64,000 bases of DNA from Segetibacter sp. 3557_3 (GTDB lineage Bacteria; Bacteroidota; Bacteroidia; Chitinophagales; Chitinophagaceae): positions 454,570 through 518,569 of the forward strand of contig NZ_SMSK01000002.1 in assembly GCF_004354985.1 (NCBI RefSeq), read 5' to 3'. Shown one piece after another: positions 37,279-45,878 of this stretch. Position numbers and translations under genes: made by a program. Position 1 is the first letter of the stretch; every line of letters starts with the position of its first letter. Below the pieces are notes generated by a model. It was not told where the DNA came from. It did no database searches and saw only the letters and a list, made by a program, of their open reading frames with translations.

Positions 37279-38190
37279 TTACCTATGTAGTCCCCTGTTA
37301 TGGTGCGGGCTTTTGCCGATGTGCATCATCCATTCATTTAGATCCTTATAGTTTTCGTACAACGAGCTTCTGTCCTGGTACCTTGGACTTAATGAAAGTG
37401 CATAGCGACTGTAATTTTGTCCGGCTTTGTCGCGGTCGAGGTACAGGAGAATTGACTCGTGTTGATCTAAAAATTGCCGGGAAGTTTCAAAAAAAGACAA
37501 GGAGTTTAGGATCGTGAAATTGGTCTCAGTAGGTTTTAAATCCGGAAGACTCAGGTAGGAAAGGAAGTCCGTAAATCCTTCGAAAACTGATACGTTTTTT
37601 GATGATTTCTGGATCGTTGTAATGCCCTTTGGAGAGCTGCTCAATTTCACAAATGGATTGCGTAATTCGTAGCCGCCATGGTCGTTTTTAAAGCCTATTG
37701 CAAAATACGTTTTGCCATAAAGTTCATAGGTAATTTCACGACAATACTCACTTGCAATTTCAATAGAAATTTTCCTCTGCTTTAGGTACCGGCAAAGAGA
37801 AAAACTATGCAACGGAGTTTCTTTTACGATAACGATTTTTTTTTTCTTTTCATGTTCAACATTAACTGGTTCTGATTCCCTGATAACCGGCTCGTGAATG
37901 AACGAGTTTCCGGTTATTTTAAGCAGGGCTTCTGCCGGGCTACATTGATGGTAGAGCACAGCAAAATCAATGATGTTTCCACCTTTTCCAATACCGTGAT
38001 CGTACCAACGGTTAAGGCTTCTGTTAACCTTGAAGGAAGGCGTTTTTTCCAGTCGAAGCGGCGAATGGTACCAATAATCCTGTTTGCTGACTTTATCTGG
38101 TAAATGCCCGAGTTTCGCCAGGTATTCAACGATGTCATACTGTTTAGCCTCGGCAAAGGAGGGGGCTTTTCTGAATTCCATTTTCTGCAC
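37279..38190 (-). CDS. Primase-like protein with degenerate CHC2 and Toprim domain
   Basis: A 303-residue protein. The N-terminal part matches the CHC2 primase zinc-finger shape (YHSPLRLEKTPSFKVN, RWYDHGIGKGGNIIDF) but the usual cysteines and histidine are largely missing, so the zinc finger is degenerate, as is common in plasmid- and transposon-encoded primases of Bacteroidota. The Toprim part is seen as VFEGFTDFLSYL (the catalytic Glu) and LLYLDRDKAGQNYSRY (the DxD pair). It may prime the lagging strand of a transferred plasmid. It is upstream of the mobilization genes, on the same strand. Confidence 0.8.
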   Translation of the reverse strand: MQKMEFRKAPSFAEAKQYDIVEYLAKLGHLPDKVSKQDYWYHSPLRLEKTPSFKVNRSLNRWYDHGIGKGGNIIDFAVLYHQCSPAEALLKITGNSFIHEPVIRESEPVNVEHEKKKKIVIVKETPLHSFSLCRYLKQRKISIEIASEYCREITYELYGKTYFAIGFKNDHGGYELRNPFVKLSSSPKGITTIQKSSKNVSVFEGFTDFLSYLSLPDLKPTETNFTILNSLSFFETSRQFLDQHESILLYLDRDKAGQNYSRYALSLSPRYQDRSSLYENYKDLNEWMMHIGKSPHHNRGLHR

Positions 38191-38247
38191 ATTTTCTGTT
38201 TCACAATTCAGTTTCTTATAATGAAATTAGGTACAGTATGGTACACA

Positions 38248-38282
38248 AAAAAGACCTGTTCGAATATCGAACAGGTCTTTTT
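38248..38282. terminator. Perfect 16-bp hairpin with a three-base loop in the divergent region
   Basis: AAAAAGACCTGTTCGA (38248-38263) is followed by loop ATA and the exact complement (38267-38282), with T-runs on both strands. By shape it is a strong bidirectional terminator. It lies between the divergent starts of the primase (38190) and the next gene (38337), where a terminator is not expected; it may end transcription of a lost gene or serve another role. Confidence 0.6.
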
Positions 38283-38295
38283 CAAATTGTCAAAA

Positions 38296-38303
38296 TAACT
38301 TTG
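38296..38303 (+). promoter_or_regulatory. -7-like element for the following hypothetical gene
   Basis: TAACTTTG fits TAnnTTTG and lies 33 bases upstream of the ATG at 38337. No TTTG -33 element is found at 19 bases above; the hairpin occupies that space. Confidence 0.35.
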
Positions 38304-38336
38304 TTGAGAAAACTTTTACTAAAAAAACTTACAATT

Positions 38337-38639
38337 ATGTTCTCAACTAACGATGTCGAAAATCTTTACGATACTATTCTAAGCATTCCGGGTATGAATG
38401 ATACCGTGAAGATTGATATAAGGCTATCACGCAAGAATGTTTTGTTGTTAAACAAAGTCATAGAACGGGGATTAAAACCTAATCCAGATGACAAGTCAAC
38501 TGGGCTGTTTAATATTGTTCCTCCTGATGCGTTAGAGCAGCTGTCGATAATTGCTTCAGATTGCCTGGAAAAAGCCGGACTTAAAGAGCTCAATGAAAAG
38601 CTGAAATCATTTGGCAACCTTGAAGGAAAAAACAAATAG
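38337..38639 (+). CDS. Hypothetical protein, probable mobile-element cargo
   Basis: A 100-residue protein starting MFSTNDVENLYDTILS. It has an Ile/Leu-rich middle (KIDIRLSRKNVLLLNKVIER) and a helical end (DALEQLSIIASDCLEKAG). I recall similar small proteins beside conjugation and mobilization genes in Bacteroidota, but no function is known to me. A TAACTTTG -7-like element and the strong hairpin lie just upstream. The ATG at 38337 is preferred to 38238 because the longer frame runs through the hairpin. Confidence 0.5.
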   Translation: MFSTNDVENLYDTILSIPGMNDTVKIDIRLSRKNVLLLNKVIERGLKPNPDDKSTGLFNIVPPDALEQLSIIASDCLEKAGLKELNEKLKSFGNLEGKNK

Positions 38640-38640
38640 G

Positions 38641-38874
38641 TTATTCGGCAGCGACTTTTGGTTTGCGTCCGCGTGTCTTTGGTGCTGCTGGCTCTCAAAC
38701 CGGTTCTGCAGTTTTTGGTTTTGGACCTCTTTTTTTACTTGGAGTGCTGGTTGACTCAGCACCACTTTCTGAAGTACGAGTGTTTAGTGAATCATACTGA
38801 ACGGTAATGTTAAGTACGGCATCTGCAGAAAAGATTTTCATTAGTCCTTCGGCGTACTGGGGTGTGAGGTCTGA
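38641..38874 (-). pseudogene. Decayed gene with basic RGRKPK tail
   Basis: Minus-strand frame ending at TAA 38641. It reads FSADAVLNITVQYDSLN and then a Lys/Arg/Pro-rich tail (KKRGPKPKTAEPV, stop, EPAAPKTRGRKPKVAAE) resembling AT-hook-like DNA-binding tails. An in-frame TGA at 38695-38697 and a TAA at 38875-38877 break it. I cannot name the parent; two breaks in 80 codons make decay likely. Confidence 0.4.
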
Positions 38875-39089
38875 TTAGAACAGTTTGAATTTGATTTGGA
38901 AAAGCACCAGCAATTCCTAATAGTGAGGGAGTAGTCTTACTCTATCCAAATACCGGACATCATATATTGATCCACACGTAGTTACAGTTTCTCCAATATG
39001 TTGTCCTGCAAGAGTTGGGGAAAGAGGGTTAGCCCGCTGTGCGAACGTCAACGAAGGCAACAGCAGTAAAACAATCAACGTTTTTTCAT
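38871..39089 (-). pseudogene. Decayed gene for a small secreted protein
   Basis: Minus-strand sequence with an obvious signal-peptide frame (KTLIVLLLLPSLTFAQ) followed by AGQHIGETVTTCGSIYDVRY. The nearby ATG at 39087-39089 is out of frame by one base in a run of six A, so the start is lost to a frameshift. A second shift joins LLGIAGAFPNQIQTVLIR. Similar secreted proteins with a CGxVY motif occur in Bacteroidota. The segment is broken twice and runs into the next remnant. Confidence 0.4.
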
Positions 39090-40101
39090 AAAATTTAGTG
39101 TATTTGTCGTCTACAAGTTAGAACAAAGAAAGTTGAAATGGAAGGAGGCTGTTAAATGAAAAATTCTTCAGTTAGGAGTAAGTGTTTCTTTGACTTGCAT
39201 CAAAATGGGTGGTTGTTTAATTTTTATATTAGTTAAGACGTATCGATTCTCAATAGGATGCTAGGGATAAGACCAATCCATTAATGCTTATTTTCAGGAG
39301 AAACAGATCAAAGATATCCCGCCAAGAGGCGGACGGCTCGCTCTGGTATTTAGGGGATCGCAGCCACTAGCTTAATTGATAAAAGATGTGATACATCGGT
39401 AAGTAGTGCTTTTGTATCTCAAGGAAATCGATTTTACCTATGGCGTCCCATTTCTGTCGATTCACAACTCCAAACTTACCGGTTACAAAACCAGCTATCA
39501 CAAGCGATACAGTTGATGTAGCTTAACGTAGAGTAAGTGATTCACTAAAAAACCTTTGTGTCTAGCTGTTGACTGTTTTCAACCGAGATGAAATCGAAAA
39601 CAGCTTATGAGTTACGGAGAAATTCTAAACATCGGAAATAGAAGTTGATTGCACTTCGTAAGCATTTGACGAACGTGAAAGTTGACCGTCGATATTGGCT
39701 ATTACAGCAGGTCACGGCTTTGTTAGTTGGCAATTAACGAAGGTGCTCTAACCTGAAACAATTAACTTCTTAAAAAACTGTTTGGGGTTCAGGCTAGTAA
39801 ACGCACTCGCAAAATCAAAGGTGATTTGGAAGAATGCTGTTGCAAGGTTTAATGATCGACACACATTTCAGAACTATTACTCGAGCCAGCTTTATTGAGA
39901 AAAGCAGAAAAAGTTTGTATTGGTAAGGAGAACCTTTTCCTTTTCCATATAGTATCGTAGCGTATAGTGTTCTCCTTTAAAGCAATTAATCGTCTAAGTT
40001 CCGCTTTAATAAATCCGCATGCAACTATGAAGGCGCTTATACCACCTACAAAGATTCACTTTAGACAAGTATTCTTTTCATAATTACCCAATCCGCCAAA
40101 A
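39090..40101. other. Long non-coding or decayed stretch
   Basis: About 1000 bases with no intact frame of 60 codons. Some short frames look partly protein-like, for example a 50-codon minus-strand frame reading VSLVIAGFVTGKFGV near 39400-39530, but nothing is convincing. It is probably the remains of inactivated genes between the mobilization region and the T9SS gene. Confidence 0.35.
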
Positions 40102-42024
40102 ATGAGAAAATTCTGTATTAACCGCTATGCCTATTTACTTCTTTGTGTTCTTACTACAATCCCGTCGTTTTCACAAGAGATCAGGAAAGTTTATAAAACG
40201 ACCCCAAATGGCACCGCTGTAGTCGAGCCGGAACCGGTGTCCAAAGATCAAATAACATTTACCGCCCAGCAGTTGAGTTCTTTGGCTACCGGAAAATTTA
40301 CGGCCAGCGATTGCCTCGAAAACATTATTGTTAACAGCACAGCGGGAACCTGCGGTGCTACGGTGACCTACACAGCACCTACTACAGGTGTTTGCGAAAT
40401 GCAGCACCTGTCGCAAACAAATTATACTGATGTTACTGCACTAGGTCGGTTCTCTGCAATTTCATCTTTATGTCTAGGAGGGCGACCCTCTTATCTTAGA
40501 GCGTATAATTTACCGGCTTTGGGTATCACTGGTGACTTTACCATCAGCAGTGTAGATTATGGTGGAACAGACAGGGCTTCCTTAATCAACATCTATCAGT
40601 GGGATCCAGCTACGACTTTAACATATGCCAATTTTAACCTTGTTAGCTCGGTCGTGCCATCTTCTAGCGCCTCTGTTGGCTATATAAATGAGCCTATCAG
40701 TGCTGTAATACCGGCAGGCTATGGAGTAATTGTTGAGATTGAGGGCTCAAAAAGCTTTTTTGGATCAGAGGCATTTCTAATTGCTATTGCACCAACAGAG
40801 ACGGCCCCTACTTACATTTCTAGAGAAAGATCATGTGATCCATTTGCAGCCCTGGTACCGGAGTCTGGTGAAAGTTCATTCGCTATTCGTGCCATAATCG
40901 ATGTTAATGGTTGTGCTTCAGCGACAATGCCTGAACAAACAGCTGGACTCCCCAGCGGCAGTGTATTTCCGGTTGGCACCACAACCAATACCTTTCAATC
41001 AGGTGGGACTGTCGTATGCAGCTTTGACGTAACAGTACTTGACAACGAACTTCCGACATTGACCTGTCCGGACGTACCCCTGCAATGCTTTAACAATAGT
41101 GGCACCTATTCGATTGCACCAGTAGTAGCTGGTGATAACTGCGTTGTTACAAGCGTAAACTATTCGGTTACTGGTGCAACCATAAGAAGCGGCAGTGGCC
41201 CAAATGCCAGTGGCAGCTTCAATCCAGGTGTAAGCACTATAACATGGACTGTCACTGATGCTGCTGGAAACACGAACACTTGTGAAACCACGGTCACTGT
41301 AGCTGCACCAATTGAGGCTACGATTCCCGATGCCTTTGGTTTTACTCGTGGCGTAGCTCAAAACACCGTCTACATTGGCTATGCTCCTGCATCAGCTATA
41401 ACATTGACTGCCCAGACATCTGGTGATACCCCACCATATACCTATCTATGGTCTAATGGTGCTACTTCAGAATCTATTACGGTTAATCCAACGGTTACAA
41501 CTACCTACACTGTAATAATCACTGGTGCAAATGGCTGCTCACAGACTGCCAGCAAAGAGATTAAAGTTATTGATGTACGCTGTGGAAAAAAAGGAGACAA
41601 GGTACAAGTCTGTCAAGTACCTCCGGGAAATCCAAACAACGCAGATGAGATTTGTATCGACGCAAATGCTGTCGCAGCCCATCTGGCAAAGGGCTCGTAC
41701 CTGGGAGGTTGTACAAATGACGCAGTCACCTCAACGAGTAGAAAGAACATTGAACCGGAGGCTTTCGTAGCCGAGACCTTGAGCGTGCAGGTAGCGCCTA
41801 ATCCTACATCCACTTACTTTACCCTTTCTACCCTAAGCAAGAGTTCCAAACCAGTACAGATAAGAATAATCAATACTGTTGGAATTGTGGTAGAGCTAAA
41901 AAACAGTGTCATGCCCAATACCAAGGTGCAACTTGGTCAGGATTTTCGTCCCGGTTTATACTTCGCAGAAGTCATACAAGGAAGAGAATCGATAACAGTG
42001 AAACTAGTTAAATCGAACAAGTAG
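40102..42024 (+). CDS. Secreted type IX secretion substrate with HYR and PKD-like domains
   Basis: A 640-residue secreted protein. Signal peptide: CINRYAYLLLCVLTTIPSFS. A cysteine-rich N-terminal region (20-300) is not recognised. A HYR-like immunoglobulin-fold domain spans about 313-400 (LPTLTCPDVPLQCF, VNYSVTGAT, TWTVTDAAGNTNTCETTVTV). A PKD-like repeat follows (TLTAQTSGDTPPYTYLWSNG, about 433-480). The last 78 residues look like a T9SS type A sorting domain (VQVAPNPTSTYFTL then RPGLYFAEVIQGRES). It should be exported across the outer membrane and attached to the surface or released; binding or adhesion is a plausible role. Confidence 0.8.
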   Translation: MRKFCINRYAYLLLCVLTTIPSFSQEIRKVYKTTPNGTAVVEPEPVSKDQITFTAQQLSSLATGKFTASDCLENIIVNSTAGTCGATVTYTAPTTGVCEMQHLSQTNYTDVTALGRFSAISSLCLGGRPSYLRAYNLPALGITGDFTISSVDYGGTDRASLINIYQWDPATTLTYANFNLVSSVVPSSSASVGYINEPISAVIPAGYGVIVEIEGSKSFFGSEAFLIAIAPTETAPTYISRERSCDPFAALVPESGESSFAIRAIIDVNGCASATMPEQTAGLPSGSVFPVGTTTNTFQSGGTVVCSFDVTVLDNELPTLTCPDVPLQCFNNSGTYSIAPVVAGDNCVVTSVNYSVTGATIRSGSGPNASGSFNPGVSTITWTVTDAAGNTNTCETTVTVAAPIEATIPDAFGFTRGVAQNTVYIGYAPASAITLTAQTSGDTPPYTYLWSNGATSESITVNPTVTTTYTVIITGANGCSQTASKEIKVIDVRCGKKGDKVQVCQVPPGNPNNADEICIDANAVAAHLAKGSYLGGCTNDAVTSTSRKNIEPEAFVAETLSVQVAPNPTSTYFTLSTLSKSSKPVQIRIINTVGIVVELKNSVMPNTKVQLGQDFRPGLYFAEVIQGRESITVKLVKSNK

Positions 42025-42040
42025 GTAATTAAATACTCAT

Positions 42041-42076
42041 AAGAAAGAGGCAGTCATCGAAGGCTGCCTCTTTCTT
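42041..42076 (+). terminator. Terminator after the T9SS substrate gene
   Basis: AAGAAAGAGGCAG (42041-42053) pairs with CTGCCTCTTTCTT (42064-42076) across a ten-base loop, followed by ACTG. The downstream arm itself carries the T-rich tract. It lies 16 bases past the stop codon. Confidence 0.75.
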
Positions 42077-42400
42077 ACTGAATAAGCCATTGTAGCTTGC
42101 TTATAGAGGCTTTCTGCGTTAGGTCACACAGTTTCCAAACACGGGATCTAATCTAAAATCATCACTTCTTTTAGTCAATAGAAGGTCATTACCGAAGTTA
42201 ACCTGAAGAACAGCTTACCGACAAAGTGTACTTACCCGTAAGCATAAATTACCAACTTAGGTTAAGCAATTAGGCTTGAATATGTAAGCAATAAAATAAA
42301 TACTTGCTCCAAACTTAGTTGGCAAGCAGTATTTAACTTACAAAACTATATGTGTACTTTAGTTGTACTACATGACTCACCTAAATGCTATCAAAAAGTG

Positions 42401-42865
42401 ATGCGTATACTCTTGGTTCTCCTAACGACTTTGTGTTTTGGGAGGGTTCATGCTCAACATAGTTCTTCTTTACAGAAGAGGTGGAAGGTTATCTCCATTG
42501 CCGATAAAGGAATGTGCTACAATTTCAAAAGAGATTCGGTTGCTTTTTCGCCAGAGTTTAGTTCACCTATGGATAAGGAGAAGGCAAGGGAGCTTATAGC
42601 AGCTCTTGTTGGTGTGGCTGGTGAAGGTATTTTCGTATTTGGAAAAGATGGACATTATGAAGTGCTGCACGACACTAAGCAGGATGGTATAGGAAGCTAC
42701 ACTGTCAGTAATAAGGATCGTATCATTACCGCAAATGTTGTTAGGAACGGTGTAAAGGCGACCGAAAAAATGAAGTTCTATATAAAAGAAAAACTACTTC
42801 ATTTCACCTTAGTTAGCGATGCACCCACACCGAAAATGGTGTTAGAAAGGCTACCGCAAAAATAA
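42401..42865 (+). CDS. Small secreted protein (lipocalin-like)
   Basis: A 154-residue protein with a signal peptide (MRILLVLLTTLCFGRVHAQ), so I start at the ATG at 42401 rather than at 42350, which would put 17 extra residues before it. The mature part is beta-rich (KWKVISIADKG-like; DGIGSYTVSNKDRIITANVV; MKFYIKEKLLHFTLV), of lipocalin-like type common in Bacteroidota. The IS21 end begins within the last codons (42854-42874), so the C terminus may have been altered by insertion, although the protein looks nearly full length. Ligand unknown. Confidence 0.6.
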   Translation: MRILLVLLTTLCFGRVHAQHSSSLQKRWKVISIADKGMCYNFKRDSVAFSPEFSSPMDKEKARELIAALVGVAGEGIFVFGKDGHYEVLHDTKQDGIGSYTVSNKDRIITANVVRNGVKATEKMKFYIKEKLLHFTLVSDAPTPKMVLERLPQK

Positions 42866-42952
42866 CTGACCACCAAATGGAAAACCTACTTGCATTTGAG
42901 TTGCAATTGACAAGTTGATAGCTATTCTTTTCTGTTGCATGCGCAGATGTAT

Positions 42953-42992
42953 AATCCGATGATGTTGACCATCAATCCGGAGTCATTGACCA
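42953..42992. repeat. IS21 left-end repeats (istB side)
   Basis: Two copies on the plus strand: AATCCGATGATGTTGACCA (42953-42971) and AATCCGGAGTCATTGACCA (42974-42992). A weaker third copy ending CTGACCACC lies at 42854-42874. They are the inverse of the repeats on the other side of the element. Confidence 0.6.
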
Positions 42993-43070
42993 ATCCGTTT
43001 GTTTCTGATCTGCAGAAGGCAGCTTTAAGTAATATTTGAAAGAGCTGGGTTTACAAAATAGGTTGTTTTT

Positions 43071-43790
43071 CTATTTCTTTCTCATCGAGTCGCCTTTTAA
43101 TTCAATTCGGTGTGCTGTATGAACCATTCGGTCAAGGATGGCATCGGCTACGGTGCTTTCGCCAATTACTTCGTACCATTGAGCTACCGGCAGTTGTGAG
43201 CTAATGATCGTTGACTTTCTTCCATGCCGGTCCTCAATGATTTCAAGCAGGAACATGCGGGCGGTGTTGTCCAGGTGAGCCAGTCCAAAATCATCCAGTA
43301 TTAAGAGATCATATTTTTCGATACGAGCAATCTCACGTGTATAAGACCCGTCAGCTTTGAGCATCTTTAATTTTGTAAATAACTTTTGGGTGTTAAAGTA
43401 AAGAGTTCGGTATCCCGACTGGCAGGCCTGGTTCCCGAGCGCTGAAGCAAGATAACTTTTACCAACACCGGTAGCACCGGTTATGAGAATGTTTTCCTTT
43501 TTACCGATGAAGCTGGTATCTGCAAGGCGAAGCACCTGTGTTTTATCCAGCCCCCGCGCTGCTGTAAAGTTGATCTCTTCGATGCTGGCCCCGTAGCGGA
43601 ACTTTGCTAAACGGAGATTGCGGGAGATCTTTTTATTTTCCCGCTCCTCCCATTCTGATTGTATCAGGGTGTTAAGCACCTCGTCGTGTGTAAGTCCGTG
43701 GTGGTGATTTGCTGAGAGCATTGACTGGTAGCTGCGCAGCATCCCATGGAGTTTCATCTGTGACATTTTGTTTTGGATCGTACTGTTCAT
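43071..43790 (-). CDS. istB: IS21 helper ATPase
   Basis: An AAA+ ATPase of about 239 residues. The Walker A motif is ITGATGVGKSYLAS and the Walker B region is LLILDDFGLAHLD. The ending ADAILDRMVHTAHRIEL is the family's typical C-terminal block. It helps the transposase pick and prepare target DNA. The ATG at 43790 (MNSTIQNKMSQMKLHGML) matches the usual start; the upstream ATG at 43862 would overlap the transposase coding end by 35 bases and adds an unrelated 24 residues. Confidence 0.92.
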   Translation of the reverse strand: MNSTIQNKMSQMKLHGMLRSYQSMLSANHHHGLTHDEVLNTLIQSEWEERENKKISRNLRLAKFRYGASIEEINFTAARGLDKTQVLRLADTSFIGKKENILITGATGVGKSYLASALGNQACQSGYRTLYFNTQKLFTKLKMLKADGSYTREIARIEKYDLLILDDFGLAHLDNTARMFLLEIIEDRHGRKSTIISSQLPVAQWYEVIGESTVADAILDRMVHTAHRIELKGDSMRKK

Positions 43791-43827
43791 CGTTGTAACG
43801 GTTTGTAGTTGTGATGATAATGGTTGA

Positions 43828-45378
43828 TTACTGATAGTCTTGTGGCCCGCGTATGTTGCCATGAAGTGGAAGGGATAGCTGCGGACTTAACTCATCAGTA
43901 AAAGGGACTTTGTCAAGGCCTGCCTGGAGGATTTTGGTTATGATGGTGTAGTTAAAAGCACCGTAGAAAGTAGCGCGTTCAATGGCTTTGATCAGCCGGT
44001 CTTTACCCACTTTCTTTTCCTGGCTCAGAATGCCAACACAGCTTCGGTAAGCCTGCTCAGGATAACTGGCTTTATCCAAAATGCGAGTGATGTAGTCCTT
44101 AGCCACCGGAGCGATAGATCCAGCCCAGCTGGTAAAGTACTCAGGGTTCCATTCGCTTACAAAGCGGTGTGTTGAGGACAGATGGTCCTTATTAGTAGTA
44201 TAGCTAAACTTCCCCTGTGTTCTTGGATGATAAGCAATACGTTCTTTGTTATAGTATACAGATACCTGCGTAGCAGAATAAATTAATTTTACCTCGCGGC
44301 CAATAAAACGGTAGGGAACGCTATAATAATGCTTGTCTTCGTAGATCTGTATGTAGCCATTCTTCATTACAGTTACTTCTTTGAAAACTTTGATCTCATA
44401 CCGATCAGGGGGCAGTGAAGCAAGAAGCGGCTTTTCATTGGCCTTGAAAAGTTCCTGCCTGCTTTCCGGCCGTTGTTGAAAAGGTTTGCTGTTATGAAGC
44501 TGTAATAAATCCTGGATAGCATGATTTAAAGAAGCAAGGCTGTAAAAGACCTGTTCACGCAGGGGAGCGAAGATCCGGCTGTAGGTGATGCTTACTGCTT
44601 TTTCCACCAATGCCTTATCACGCGGCTTATAACTTCTGGCTGGAAGAACTGATGTACCGTAATGATTGGCAAAGTCGAGGAAGTCAGCATTGATCTCCGC
44701 TTCATATTTGCCAGCTTTTTGCACGGCACCTTTTAAATTATCGGGCACCAGTACACGGGGCACACCACCAAAGAAATGTAGGGCGTTTTCTGTGGCCTGG
44801 ATAAAATCATGCTTCTTTTGAGAATATACGGCTTCCACATAGGTTAGCTGGCTGTAGCCAAGAACAGCAACGTAGACTTCAACTTCTGTAAGTTCACCTG
44901 TTGATGGGTCTACTATAGAAAGCTTCTTACCGGTGTAGTCGATAAACAACTTGTCTGCAGGTTCCTGCTCCAGGTGAAGCGTTCCACAACGGGAAGCTTG
45001 ATAGTCGCGGTAATGCTCACAGAACTGTGAGTAACTATATCCGGATGGATGCTGTTGTTTGTATTCACCCCAGAGTACCCAACGGGTGACACCGGTCCGC
45101 AACAGTTCCTTTTCGATATAAGGAAAGAAGCCCGACAGGAGCTCATACCGGGCTTCTTCAAGGCTGCCACGATCTTGCAGTAAAGCTTCCAAATCCATAT
45201 CATCCATCTCAAGCAGTGACTGATAATTGAGCTGTTTAACCTCAATTAACCGCAAGTACTTTTTCACAGTGTTTCTCGATATGCTTACTGCCTTTGCAAT
45301 GGTTTGAAGTGCAACGCCGTTGATGCGATGCCTGATGATCTGTTTGAGTATACTCATGCCAATCGTTTGTCCAGCCAT
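43828..45378 (-). CDS. istA: IS21 transposase
   Basis: A 516-residue DDE transposase. The N-terminal helix-turn-helix (LQTIAKAVSISRNTVKKYL) binds the terminal repeats. The catalytic triad is visible as Asp147 (KLFIDYTGKKLS), Asp213 (RVLVPDNLKGAV) and Glu259 (DKALVEKAVSIT), with the usual spacing. A C-terminal Mu-type beta-barrel region follows. The gene is intact and followed by istB, so the element could still be active. Confidence 0.94.
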   Translation of the reverse strand: MAGQTIGMSILKQIIRHRINGVALQTIAKAVSISRNTVKKYLRLIEVKQLNYQSLLEMDDMDLEALLQDRGSLEEARYELLSGFFPYIEKELLRTGVTRWVLWGEYKQQHPSGYSYSQFCEHYRDYQASRCGTLHLEQEPADKLFIDYTGKKLSIVDPSTGELTEVEVYVAVLGYSQLTYVEAVYSQKKHDFIQATENALHFFGGVPRVLVPDNLKGAVQKAGKYEAEINADFLDFANHYGTSVLPARSYKPRDKALVEKAVSITYSRIFAPLREQVFYSLASLNHAIQDLLQLHNSKPFQQRPESRQELFKANEKPLLASLPPDRYEIKVFKEVTVMKNGYIQIYEDKHYYSVPYRFIGREVKLIYSATQVSVYYNKERIAYHPRTQGKFSYTTNKDHLSSTHRFVSEWNPEYFTSWAGSIAPVAKDYITRILDKASYPEQAYRSCVGILSQEKKVGKDRLIKAIERATFYGAFNYTIITKILQAGLDKVPFTDELSPQLSLPLHGNIRGPQDYQ

Positions 45379-45445
45379 GTTAGTGCAGTCTTTAAATTAA
45401 AAAGCTGCAAAACAAAAACGATTACTTAAAACTGCCTTTTGACGA

Positions 45446-45747
45446 GGTGGTCACGATCGCCGGAATGTCAGGGTTCACATTATTTACCGTGGTCAGTATT
45501 GCCGGAATGTCTCTGGTCCGGATTAGGTGGTCACGATCGCCGGAATGTCACCTGGGCTATTCTCAAAAGAGGTCAAGATTGCAGGAATGACAATCGTGAT
45601 CACAAGTGGTCAACATGACCGGAATGATCTTACGACTTTGCCACACGATAGCCAGCGTACCAAAATGCTCAAAAATAAGGAGTGGTCAACATCACCGGAA
45701 CAGGTGGTCAACTTGATCGGAAAGGGTGGTCAGTATTCACCAGAATA
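45446..45747. repeat. Array of about eight IS21 terminal repeats upstream of istA
   Basis: About eight copies of a roughly 22-base unit with core GTGGTCAnnATnnCCGGAA (plus strand): 45446-45470, 45489-45511, 45526-45550, 45569-45592, 45606-45628, 45682-45702, 45703-45723 and 45726-45747. The copies at 45446 and 45526 are identical over 25 bases. They are transposase-binding sites; eight is more than the two or three I would expect per end. Confidence 0.8.
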
Positions 45748-45878
45748 TACACAGATCTAATTTTCAGCCAAAGAATGGCTGCTGCTTTGCTATTGTCGCG
45801 GCGATTAACCTATTATATCCCGGGTCAAATGAATAACGATTTGCTTAATTATAGAAGCTTAGTACTTTAAATTTTATA

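Larger units (their letters stand above)
42854..45747 (-). mobile_element. IS21-family insertion sequence (istA, istB)
   Basis: A complete IS21-type element: istA and istB transcribed leftward, with multiple short terminal repeats at both ends. The repeat core is CCGGnnATnnTGACCACC read on the minus strand at the right, and the same direction on the plus strand at the left (two clear copies at 42953-42992 and one degenerate at 42854-42874). Exact ends and target duplication cannot be fixed from the sequence, because the terminal bases do not show a perfect inverted pair. Confidence 0.8.

Noticed and set aside
45527..45760. Open frames inside the IS21 repeat array
   Set aside because: They consist of the terminal repeats and have no gene-like composition.
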